DNA from: Fistularia commersonii
Lineage: Eukaryota; Chordata; Actinopteri; Syngnathiformes; Fistulariidae
NCBI GenBank assembly: GCA_037954325.1
Contig: JBBMNZ010000039.1
Location: 1,674,981-1,738,980, forward strand
DNA length: 64,000 bases
Direction of reading: 5' to 3'
The translations under genes were made by a program, and so were the position numbers. Numbering within the stretch: position 1 is the first letter of the stretch; each line of letters begins with the position of its first letter. Below are positions 27,401 to 39,822 of the stretch, one piece after another. The notes under the pieces were generated by a model, which worked only from the letters and a program-made list of their open reading frames with translations, did not search any database and was not told the origin of the DNA.

Positions 27401-28280
27401 ACGAATGGCTATATCTTTTGAACCTGTGAAGGGATTACACTAGATTTGATATATATTGTGCAGAATCATGTCCTAAACAACATATTTCAACAGCAGAAAC
27501 CAGCTTGATGAAATTGAAAAGTTAATTCCACTCCTAATCAAAAACGCTCCAACTCGGTGAGATAAGCATTTTTTGACCCTAGGGCTATATCTTTTAAACT
27601 TGTCGCTGGATTACACTGAATTTGAAATATATTGTGCAGAATAATGTCCTAAACAACATATTTCAACAGCAGAAACCAGCTTGATGAAATTCAAAAGTTA
27701 TTGTCACTCCGAATCAAAAACGCTCCAACTCGGTGAGATAGGCACTTTTTGAACGAATGGCTATATCTTTTGAACCTTTGAAGGGATTACACTAGATTTG
27801 ACATATATTGTGCAGAATCATGTCCTAAACAACATATTTCAACAGCAGAAACCAGCTTGATGAAATTCAAAAGTTATTGCCACTCCAAATAAAAAACGCT
27901 CCAACTCGGTGAGATAATGACTTATTGAACCTAGGGCTATATCTTTTGAACCTGTGAAGGGATAACACTAGATTTGACATATATTGTGCAGAATCATGTC
28001 CTTAACAACATATTTCAACAGCAGAAACCAGCTTGATGAAATTCAAAAGTTATTGCCACTCCTAATCAAAAACGCTCCAACTCGGTGAGATAAGCATTTT
28101 TTGACCCTATGGCTATATCTTTTAAACTTGTAGCTGGATTACACTGAATTTGACATATATTATGCAGAATCATGTCCTAAACAACATATTTCAATAGCAG
28201 AAACCAGCTTGATGAAATTCAAAAGTTATTGCCACTCCTAATCAAAAACACTCCAACTCGGTGAGATAAGCACTTTTTGA
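24400..28280 (+). repeat. Domain B, mixed alpha/beta monomers
   Basis: About 22 monomers, mostly alternating alpha and beta types. The interval 24,030-24,920 is repeated at 27,900-28,790 (offset 3870-3871, 22 monomers), which makes this stretch a possible degenerate copy of the 22-monomer unit that follows. A 2-bp deletion (GACATATTGTG, 27274) recurs near 29,912 and 33,791 and so marks a shared ancestor monomer. No other sequence is present. Confidence 0.8.
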
Positions 28281-31200
28281 ATGAATGGCTATATCTTTTG
28301 AACCTGTGAAGGGATTACACTAGATTTGACATATATTGTGTAGAATCATGTCCTAAAAAACATATTTCAACAGCAGAAACCAGCTTGATGAAATTCAAAA
28401 GTTATTTCCACTCCTAATCAAAAACGCTCCAACTCGGTGAGATAAGCATTTTTTGACCCTATGGCTATATCTTTTAAACTTGTAGCTGGATTACACTGAA
28501 TTTGACATATATTGTGCAGAATCATGTCCTAAACAACATATTTCAACAGCAGAAACCAGCTTGATGAAATTCAAAAGTTATTGCCACTTCTAATCAAAAA
28601 ACGCTCCAACTCGGTGAGATAAGCACTTTTTGAACGGATGGCTATATCTTTTGAACCTGTGAAGGGATTACACTAGATTTGACATTTATTGTGCAGAATC
28701 ATGTCCTAAACACCATATTTCAACTGCAGAAACCAGCTTGATGAAATTCAAAAGTTATTTCCACTCCTAATCAAAAACGCTCCAACTCGGTGAGATAAGC
28801 ATTTTTTGACCCTATGGCTATATCTTTTAAACTTGTAGCTGGATTACACTGAATTTGACATATATTGTGCAGAACCATGTCCTAAACAACATATTTCAAA
28901 AGCAGAAACCAGCTTGATGAAATTCATGAGTTATTGCCACTCCTAATCAAAAACGCTTCAACTCGGTGAGATAAGCATTTTTTGACCCTATGGCTATATC
29001 TTTTAAACTTGTAGCTGGATTACACTGAATTTGACATATATTGTGCAGAATAATGTCCTAAACAACATAATTCAACAGCAGAAACCAGCTTGATGAAATT
29101 CAAAAGTTATTTCCACTCCTAATCAAAAACGCTCCAACTCGGTGAGATAAGCACTTTTTGACCCTAGGGCTATATCTTTTAAACATGTAGCTGGATTACA
29201 CTGAATTTGACATGTATTTTGCAAAATCATGTCCTAAACAACATATTTCAACAGCAGAAACCAGCTTGATGAAATTCAAAAGTTATTGCCACTCCTAATC
29301 AAAAACGCTCCAACTCGGTGAGATAAGCACTTTTTGAACGAATGGCTATATCTTTTGAACATGTGAAGGGATTACACTAGATTTGACATATATTGTGCAG
29401 AATCATGTCCTAAACAACATATTTCAACAGCAGAAACCAGCTTGATGAAATTCATCAGTTATTTCCACTCCTAATCAAAAACGCTCCAACTCGGTGAGAT
29501 AAGCACTTTTTGACCCTAGGGCTATATCTTTTAAACATGTAGCTGGATTACACTGAATTTGACATATATTTTGCAGAATCATGTCCTAAACAACATATTT
29601 CAACAGCAGAAACCAGCTTGATGAAATTCAAAAGTTATTTCCACTCCTAATCAAAAACGCTCCAACTCGGTGAGATAAGCACTTTTTGACCCTAGGGCTA
29701 TATCTTTTAAACATGTAGCTGGATTACACTGAATTTGACATATATTGTGCAAAATCATGTCCTAAACAACATATTTCAACAGCAGAAACCAGCTTGATGA
29801 AATTCAAAAGTTATTGCCACTCCTAATCAAAAACGCTCCAACTCGGTGAGATAAGCACTTTTTGAACGAATGGCTATATCTTTTGAACCTGTGAAGGGAT
29901 TACACTAGATTTGACATATTGTGCAGAATCATGTCCTAGACAACATATTTCAACAGCAGAAACCAGCTTGATGAAATTGAAAAGTTAATTCCACTCCTAA
30001 TCAAAAACGCTCCAACTCGGTGAGATAAGCATTTTTTGACCCTAGGGCTATATCTTTTAAACTTGTCGCTGGATTACACTGAATTTGAAATATATTGTGC
30101 AGAATAATGTCCTAAACAACATATTTCAACAGCAGAAACCAGCTTGATGAAATTCAAAAGTTATTGCCATTCCGAATCAAAAACGCTCCAACTCGGTGAG
30201 ATAGGCACTTTTTGAACGAATGGCTATATCTTTTGAACCTTTGAAGGGATTACACTAGATTTAACATATATTGTGCAGAATCATGTCCTAAACAACATAT
30301 TTCAACAGCAGAAACCAGCTTGATGAAATTCAAAAGTTATTGCCACTCCGAATAAAAAATGCTCCAACTCGGTGAGATAATGACTTATTGAACCTAGGGC
30401 TATATCTTTTGAACCTGTGAAGGGATAACACTAGATTTGACATATATTGTGCAGAATCATGTCCTTAACAACATATTTCAACAGCAGAAACCAGCTTGAT
30501 GAAATTCAAAAGTTATTGCCACTCCTAATCAAAAACGCTCCAACTCGGTGAGATAAGCATTTTTTGACCCTATGGCTATATCTTTTAAATTTGTAGCTGG
30601 ATTACACTGAATTTGACATATATTGTGCAGAATCATGTCCTATACAACTTATTTCAACAGCAGAAACCAGCTTGATGAAATTCAAAAGTTATTGCCACTC
30701 CTAATAAAAAACGCTCCAACTCGGTGAGATAATGACTTATTGAACCTAGGGCTATATCTTTTGAACCTGTGAAGGGATAACACTAGATTTGACATATATT
30801 GTGCAGAATCATGTCCTTAACAACATATTTCAACAGCAGAAACCAGCTTGATGAAATTCAAAAGTTATTGCCACTCCTAATCAAAAACGCTCCAACTCGG
30901 TGAGATAAGCATTTTTTGACCCTATGCCTATATCTTTTAAACTTGTGGCTGGATTACACTGAATTTGACATATATTATGCAGAATCATGTCCTAAACATC
31001 ATATTTCAATAGCAGAAACCAGCTTGATGAAATTCAAAAGTTATTGCCACTCCTAATCAAAAACACTCCAACTCGGTGAGATAAGCACTTTTTGAATGAA
31101 TGGCTATATCTTTTGAACCTGTGAAGGGATTACACTAGATTTGACATATATTGTGTAGAATCATGTCCTAAAAAACATATTTCAACAGCAGAAACCAGCT

Positions 31201-34200
31201 TGATTAAATTCAAAAGTTATTTCCACTCCTAATCAAAAACGCTCCAACTCGGTGAGATAAGCATTTTTTGACCCTATGGCTATATCTTTTAAACTTGTAG
31301 CTGGATTACACTGAATTTGACATATATTGTGGCAGAATCATGTCCTAAACAACATATTTCAACAGCAGAAACCAGCTTGATGAAATTCAAAAGTTATTGC
31401 CACTTCTAATCAAAAAACGCTCCAACTCGGTGAGATAAGCACTTTTTGAACGGATAGCTATATCTTTTGAACCTGTGAAGGGATTACACTAGATTTGACA
31501 TTTATTGTGCAGAATCATGTCCTAAACACCATATTTCAACAGCAGAAACCAGCTTGATGAAATTCAAAAGTTATTGCCACTCCTAATCAAAAACGCTCCA
31601 ACTCGGTGAGATAAGCACTTTTTGAACGAATGGCTATATCTTTTGAACCTGTGAAGGGATTACACTAGATTTGACATATATTGTGAAGAATCATGTCCTA
31701 AACAACACATTTCAACAGCAGAAACCAGCTTGATGAAATTCAAAAGTTATTGCCACTCCTAATCAAAAAACGCTCCAACTCGGTGAGATAAGCACTTTTT
31801 GACCCTAGGGCTATATCTTTTAAACATGGTAGCTGGATTACACTGAATTTGACATAATATTGTGCAAAATCATGTCCTAAACAACATATTTCAACAGCAG
31901 AAACCAGCTTGATGAAATTCAAAAGTTATTGCCACTCCTAATCAAAAACGCTCCAACTCGGTGAGATAAGCACTTTTTGAACGAATGGCTATATCTTTTG
32001 AACATGTGAAGGGATTACACTAGATTTGACATATATTGTGCAGAATCATGTCCTAAACAACATATTTCAATAGCAGAAACCAGCTTGATGAAATTCATCA
32101 GTTATTTCCACTCCTAATCAAAAACGCTCCAACTCGGTGAGATAAGCACTTTTTGACCCTAGGGCTATATCTTTTAAACTTGTAGCTGGATTACACTGAA
32201 TTTGACATATATTGTGCAGAATCATGTCCTAAACAACATATTTCAACAGCAGAAACCAGCTTGCTGAAATTCAAAAGATATTGCCACTCCTAATCAAAAA
32301 CGCTCCAACTCGGTGAGATAAGCACTTTTTGAACGAATGGCTATATCTTTTGAACCTGTGAAGGGATTACACTAGATTTGACATATATTGTGTAGAATCA
32401 TGTCCTAAAAAAACATATTTCAACAGCAGAAACCAGCTTGATGAAATTCAAAAGTTATTTCCACTCCTAATCAAAAACGCTCCAACTCGGTGAGATAAGC
32501 ATTTTTTGACCCTATGGCTATATCTTTTAAACTTGTAGCTGGATTACACTGAATTTGACATATATTGTGCAGAATCATGTCCTAAACAACATATTTCAAC
32601 AGCAGAAACCAGCTTGATGAAATTCAAAAGTTATTGCCACTTCTAATCAAAAAACGCTCCAACTCGGTGAGATAAGCACTTTTTGAACGGATGGCTATAT
32701 CTTTTGAACCTGTGAAGGGATTACACTAGATTTGACATTTATTGTGCAGAATCATGTCCTAAACACCATATTTCAACTGCAGAAACCAGCTTGATGAAAT
32801 TCAAAAGTTATTTCCACTCCTAATCAAAAACGCTCCAACTCGGTGAGATAAGCATTTTTTGACCCTATGGCTATATCTTTTAAACTTGTAGCTGGATTAC
32901 ACTGAATTTGACATATATTGTGCAGAACCATGTCCTAAACAACATATTTCAAAAGCAGAAACCAGCTTGATGAAATTCATGAGTTATTGCCACTCCTAAT
33001 CAAAAACGCTCCAACTCGGTGAGATAAGCACTTTATGACCCTAGGGCTATATCTTTTAAACATGTAGCTGGATTACACTGAATTTGACATGTATTTTGCA
33101 AAATCATGTCCTAAACAACATATTTCAACAGCAGAAACCAGCTTGATGAAATTCAAAAGTTATTGCCACTCCTAATCAAAAACGCTCCAACTCGGTGAGA
33201 TAAGCACTTTTTGAACGAATGGCTATATCTTTTGAACATGTGAAGGGATTACACTAGATTTGACATATATTGTGCAGAATCATGTCCTAAACAACATATT
33301 TCAACAGCAGAAACCAGCTTGATGAAATTCATCAGTTATTTCCACTCCTAATCAAAAACGCTCCAACTCGGTGAGATAAGCACTTTTTGACCCTAGGGCT
33401 ATATCTTTTAAACATGTAGCTGGATTACACTGAATTTGACATATATTTTGCAGAATCATGTCCTAAACAACATATTTCAACAGCAGAAACCAGCTTGATG
33501 AAATTCAAAAGTTATTTCCACTCCTAATCAAAAACGCTCCAACTCGGTGAGATAAGCACTTTTTGACCCTAGGGCTATATCTTTTAAACATGTAGCTGGA
33601 TTACACTGAATTTGACATATATTGTGCAAAATCATGTCCTAAACAACATATTTCAACAGCAGAAACCAGCTTGATGAAATTCAAAAGTTATTGCCACTCC
33701 TAATCAAAAACGCTCCAACTCGGTGAGATAAGCACTTTTTGAACTAATGGCTAATATCTTTTGAACCTGTGAAGGGATTACACTAGATTTGACATATTGT
33801 GCAGAATCATGTCCTAGACAACATATTTCAACAGCAGAAACCAGCTTGATGAAATTGAAAAGTTAATTCCACTCCTAATCAAAAACGCTCCAACTCGGTG
33901 AGATAAGCATTTTTTTGACCCTAGGGCTATATCTTTTAAACTTGTCGCTGGATTACACTGAATTTGAAATATATTGTGCAGAATAATGTCCTAAACAACA
34001 TATTTCAACAGCAGAAACCAGCTTGATGAAATTCAAAAGTTATTGCCATTCCGAATCAAAAACGCTCCAACTCGGTGAGATAGGCACTTTTTGAACGAAT
34101 GGCTAATATCTTTTGAACCTTTGTAAGGGATTACACTAGATTTAACATATATTGTGCAGAATCATGTCCTAAACAACATATTTCAACAGCAGAAACCAGC

Positions 34201-36209
34201 TTGATGAAATTCAAAAGTTATTGCCACTCCGAATAAAAAATGCTCCAACTCGGTGAGATAATGACTTATTGAACCTAGGGCTATATCTTTTGAACCTGTG
34301 AAGGGATAACACTAGATTTGACATATATTGTGCAGAATCATGTCCTTAACAACATATTTCAACAGCAGAAACCAGCTTGATGAAATTCAAAAGTTATTGC
34401 CACTCCTAATCAAAAACGCTCCAACTCGGTGAGATAAGCATTTTTTGACCCTATGGCTATATCTTTTAAATTTGTAGCTGGATTACACTGAATTTGACAT
34501 ATATTGTGCAGAATCATGTCCTAAACAACTTATTTCAACAGCAGAAACCAGCTTGATGAAATTCAAAAGTTATTGCCACTCCTAATAAAAAACGCTCCAA
34601 CTCGGTGAGATAATGACTTATTGAACCTAGGGCTATATCTTTTGAACCTGTGAAGGGATAACACTAGATTTGACATATATTGTGCAGAATCATGTCCTTA
34701 ACAACATATTTCAACAGCAGAAACCAGCTTGATGAAATTCAAAAGTTATTGCCACTCCTAATCAAAAACGCTCCAACTCGGTGAGATAAGCATTTTTTGA
34801 CCCTATGCCTATATCTTTTAAACTTGTGGCTGGATTACACTGAATTTGACATATATTATGCAGAATCATGTCCTAAACATCATATTTCAATAGCAGAAAC
34901 CAGCTTGATGAAATTCAAAAGTTATTGCCACTCCTAATCAAAAAACACTCCAACTCGGTGAGATAAGCACTTTTTGAATGAATGGCTATATCTTTTGAAC
35001 CTGTGAAGGGATTACACTAGATTTGACATATATTGTGTAGAATCATGTCCTAAAAAAACATATTTCAACAGCAGAAACCAGCTTGATTAAATTCAAAAGT
35101 TATTTCCACTCCTAATCAAAAACGCTCCAACTCGGTGAGATAAGCATTTTTTGACCCTATGGCTATATCTTTTAAACTTGTAGCTGGATTACACTGAATT
35201 TGACATATATTGTGCAGAATCATGTCCTAAACAACATATTTCAACAGCAGAAACCAGCTTGATGAAATTCAAAAGTTATTGCCACTTCTAATCAAAAAAC
35301 GCTCCAACTCGGTGAGATAAGCACTTTTTGAACGGATAGCTATATCTTTTGAACCTGTGAAGGGATACACTAGATTTGACATTTATTGTGCAGAATCATG
35401 TCCTAAACACCATATTTCAACAGCAGAAACCAGCTTGATGAAATTCAAAAGTTATTGCCACTCCTAATCAAAAAACGCTCCAACTCGGTGAGATAAGCAC
35501 TTTTTGAACGAATGGCTATATCTTTTGAACCTGTGAAGGGATTACACTAGATTTGACATATATTGTGAAGAATCATGTCCTAAACAACACATTTCAACAG
35601 CAGAAACCAGCTTGATGAAATTCAAAAGTTATTGCCACTCCTAATCAAAAACGCTCCAACTCGGTGAGATAAGCACTTTTTGACCCTAGGGCTATATCTT
35701 TTAAACATGTAGCTGGATTACACTGAATTTGACATATATTGTGCAAAATCATGTCCTAAACAACATATTTCAACAGCAGAAACCAGCTTGATGAAATTCA
35801 AAAGTTATTGCCACTCCTAATCAAAAACGCTCCAACTCGGTGAGATAAGCACTTTTTGAACGAATGGCTATATCTTTTGAACATGTGAAGGGATTACACT
35901 AGATTTGACATATATTGTGCAGAATCATGTCCTAAACAACATATTTCAACAGCAGAAACCAGCTTGATGAAATTCATCAGTTATTTCCACTCCTAATCAA
36001 AAACGCTCCAACTCGGTGAGATAAGCACTTTTTGACCCTAGGGCTATATCTTTTAAACTTGTAGCTGGATTACACTGAATTTGACATATATTGTGCAGAA
36101 TCATGTCCTAAACAACATATTTCAACAGCAGAAACCAGCTTGCTGAAATTCAAAAGATATTGCCACTCCTAATCAAAAACGCTCCAACTCGGTGAGATAA
36201 GCACTTTTT
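28280..36209 (+). repeat. 22/23-monomer (about 3.9-4.05 kb) HOR, two tandem copies
   Basis: Copy 1 is about 28,280-32,332 and copy 2 about 32,333-36,209. TTCTAATCAAAAAACGCTCC is at 28588 and 32641 (offset 4053), but CATGTATTTTGC is at 29211 and 33088 (offset 3877). One monomer present near 28,975-29,150 in copy 1 is therefore missing in copy 2. Later markers, CAACTTATTTC at 30645 and 34526 and TTGCTGAAATTCAAAAGATA at 32261 and 36140, keep an offset of about 3880. The copies are otherwise nearly identical except for single-base indels concentrated between 31.3 and 35.5 kb. Confidence 0.85.
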
Positions 36210-39200
36210 GAACGAATGGCTATATCTTTTGAACCTGTGAAGGGATTACACTAGATTTGACATTAATTGTGCAGAATCATGTCCTAAACAACATATTTCA
36301 ACAGCAGAAACCAGCTTGATGAAATTCAAAAGTTATTGCCACTCCTAATCAAAAACGCTCCAACTCGGTGAGATAAGCACTTTTTGACTCTAGGGCTATA
36401 TCTTTTAAACTTGTAGCTGGATCGCACTGAATTTGACATATATTGTGCAGAATCATGTCCTAAACAACATATTTCAACAGCAGAAACCAGCTTGATGAAA
36501 TTCAAAAGTTATTACCACTCCAAATCAAAAACGCTCCAACTCGGTGAGATAAGCACTTTTTGACTCTAGGACTATATCTTTTAAACTTGTAGCTGGATTA
36601 CACTGAATTTGACATATATTGTGCAGAATCATGTCCTAAACAACATATTTCAACAGCAGAAACCAGCTTGATGAAATTCAAAAGTTATTGCCACTCCTAA
36701 TCAAAAACGCTCCAACTCGGTGAGATAAGCACTTTTTGACCCTAGGGCTATATCTTTTAAACATGTAGCTGGATTACACTGAATTTGACATATATTGTGC
36801 AAAATCATGTCCTAAACAACATATTTTAACAGCAGAAACCAGCTTGATGAAATTCAAAAGTTATTGCCACTCCTAATCAAAAACGCTCCAACTCGGTGAG
36901 ATAAGCACTTTTTGAACGAATGGCTATATCTTTTGAACCTGTGAAGGGATTACACTAGATTTGACATATATTGTGCAGAATCATGTCCTAAACAACATAT
37001 TTCAACAGCAGAAACCAGCTTGATGAAATTCAAAAGTTATTGCCACTCCTAATCAAAAACGCTCCAACTCGGTGAGATAAGCATTTTTTGACCCTATGGC
37101 TATATCTTTTGAACCTGTGAAGGGATTACACTAGATTTGACATATATTATGCAGAATCATATCCTAAACAACATACTTCAATACCAGAAACCAGCTTGAT
37201 GAAAATCAAAAGTTATTGCCACTCCTAATCAAAAACGCTCCAACTCGGTGAGATAAGCATTTTTTGACCCTATGGCTATATCTTTTAAACTTGTAGCTGG
37301 ATTACACTGAATTTGACATATATTGTGCAAAATCATGTCCTAAACAACATATTTCAACAGCAGAAACCAGCTTGATGAAATTCAAAAGTTATTGCCACTC
37401 CTATTCAAAAACGCTCCAACTCGGTAAGATAAGCACTTTTTGAACGAATGGCTATATCTTTTGAACCTGTGAAGGGATTACACTAGATTTGACATATATT
37501 GTGCAGAATCATGTCCTAAACAACATATTTCAACAGCAGAAACCAGCTTGATGAAATTCAAAAGTAATTGCCACTCCTAATCAAAAACGCTCCAACTCGG
37601 TGAGATAAGCATTTTTTAACCCTATGGCTATATCTTTTGAACCTGTGAAGGGATTAGACTAGATTTGATATATATTATGCAGAACCATATCCTTAACAAC
37701 ATACTTCAATAGCAGAAACCAGCTTGATGAAATTCAAAAGTTATTGCCACTTTAATCAAAAACGCTCCAACTCGGTGAGATAAGCATTTTTTGACCCTAT
37801 GGCTATATCTTTTAAACTTGTCGCTGGATTACACTGAATTTGACATATATTATGCAGAATCATGTCCTAAACAACATATTTCAACAGCAGAAACCAGCTT
37901 GATGAAATTCAAAAGTTATTGCCACTCCTAATCAAAAACGCTCCAACTCGGTGAGATAAGCACTTTTTGACTCTAGGGCTATATCTTTTAAACTTGTAGC
38001 TGGATTACACTGAATTTGACATATATTGTGCAGAATCATGTCCTAAACAACATATTTCAAAAGCAGAAACCAGCTTGATGAAATTCATGAGTTATTGCCA
38101 CTCCTATTCAAAAACGCTCCAACTCGGTGAGATAAGCACTTTTTGACCCTAGGGCTATATCTTTTAAACTTGTCGCTGGATTACACTGAATTTGACATAT
38201 ATTGTGCAGAATCATGTCCTAAACAACATATTTCAACAGCAGAAACCAGCTTGATGAAATTCAAATGTTATTGCCACTCCTAATCAAAAACGCTCCAACT
38301 CGGTGAGATAAGCATTTTTTGAACCTATGGCTATATCTTTTAAACTTGTAGCTGGATTACACTGAAATTGACATATATTATGCAGAATCATGTCCTAAAC
38401 AACATATTTCAATAGCAGAAACCAGCTTGATGAAATTCAAAAGTTATTGCCACTCCTAATCAAAAACACTCCAACTCGGTGAGATAAGCACTTTTTGAAT
38501 GAATGGCTATATCTTTTGAACCTGTGAAGGGATTACACTAGATTTGACATATATTGTGCAGAATCATGTCCTAAACACCATATTTCAACAGCAGAAACCA
38601 GCTTGATGAAATTCAAAAGTTATTTCCACTCCTAATCAAAAACGCTCCAACTCGGTGAGATAAGCATTTTTTGACCCTATGGCTATATCTTTTAAACTTG
38701 TAGCTGGATTACACTGAATTTGACATATATTGTGCAGAATCATGTCCTAAACAACATATTTCAACAGCAGAAACAAGCTTGATGAAATTCAAAAGTTATT
38801 GCCACTTCTAATCAAAAACGCTCCAACTCGGTGAGATAAGCACTTTTTGAACGAATGGATATATCTTTTGAACCTGTGAAGGGATTACACTAGATTTGAC
38901 ATATATTGTGCAGAATCATGTCCTAAACAACATATTTCAACAGCAGAAACAAGCTTGATGAAATTCAAAAGTTATTGCCACTCCTAATCAAAAACGCCCC
39001 AACTCGGTGAGATAAGCATTTTTTGACCCTATGGCTATATCTTTTAAACTTGTAGCTGGATTACACTGAATTTGACATATACTATGCAGAATCATGTCCT
39101 AAACAACATATTTCAATAGCAGAAACCAGCTTGATGAAATTCAAAAGTTATTGCCACTCCTAATCAAAAACGCTCCAACTCGGTGAGATAAGCGTTTTTT

Positions 39201-39822
39201 GACTCTATGGCTATATCTTTTAAACTTATAGCTGGATTACACTGAATTTGACATATATTGTGCAGAATCATGTCCTAAACAACATATTTCAAAAGCAGAA
39301 ACCAGCTTGATGAAATTCATGAGTTATTGCCACTCCTATTCAAAAACGCTCCAACTCGGTGAGATAAGCACTATTTGACCATAGGGCTATATCTTTTAAA
39401 CTTGTAGCTGGATTGCACTGAATTTGATATATATTGTGCAGAATCATGTCCTAAACAACATATTTCAATAGCAGAAACCAGCTTGATGAAATTCAAAAGT
39501 TATTGCCACTCCGAATCAAAAACGCTCCAACTCGGTGAGATAAGCACTTTTTGAACGAATGGCTATATCTTTTGAACCTGTGAAGGGATTACACTAGATT
39601 TGACATATATTGTGCAAAATCATGTCCTAAACAACATATTTCAACAGCAGAAACCAGCTTGATGAAATTCAAAAGTTATTGCCACTCCTAATCAAAAACG
39701 CTCCAACTCGGTGAGATAATGACTTTTTGAACCTAGGGCTATATCTTTTGAACCTGTGAAGGGATAACACTAGATTTGACATATATTGTGCAGAATCATG
39801 TCCTTAACAACATATTTCAACA
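36209..39822 (+). repeat. Domain B, mixed alpha/beta monomers
   Basis: About 20 monomers with no clean tandem HOR. The interval from about 38,262 repeats at 39,846 (offset 1584, 9 monomers; marker CAAATGTTATTGCC). Chimeric monomers occur, for example beta-type GACCCTATGGCTATATC joined to alpha-type TTTTGAACCTGTGAAGGG near 37,090 and 37,620. A 2-bp deletion gives GCCACTTTAATC near 37,747. Only satellite is seen. Confidence 0.8.

Noticed and set aside
31740..31922. 60-codon open reading frame, minus strand, as a gene
   Set aside because: Antisense reading of satellite, kept open by the cluster of probable one-base sequencing errors at 31,765-31,857.
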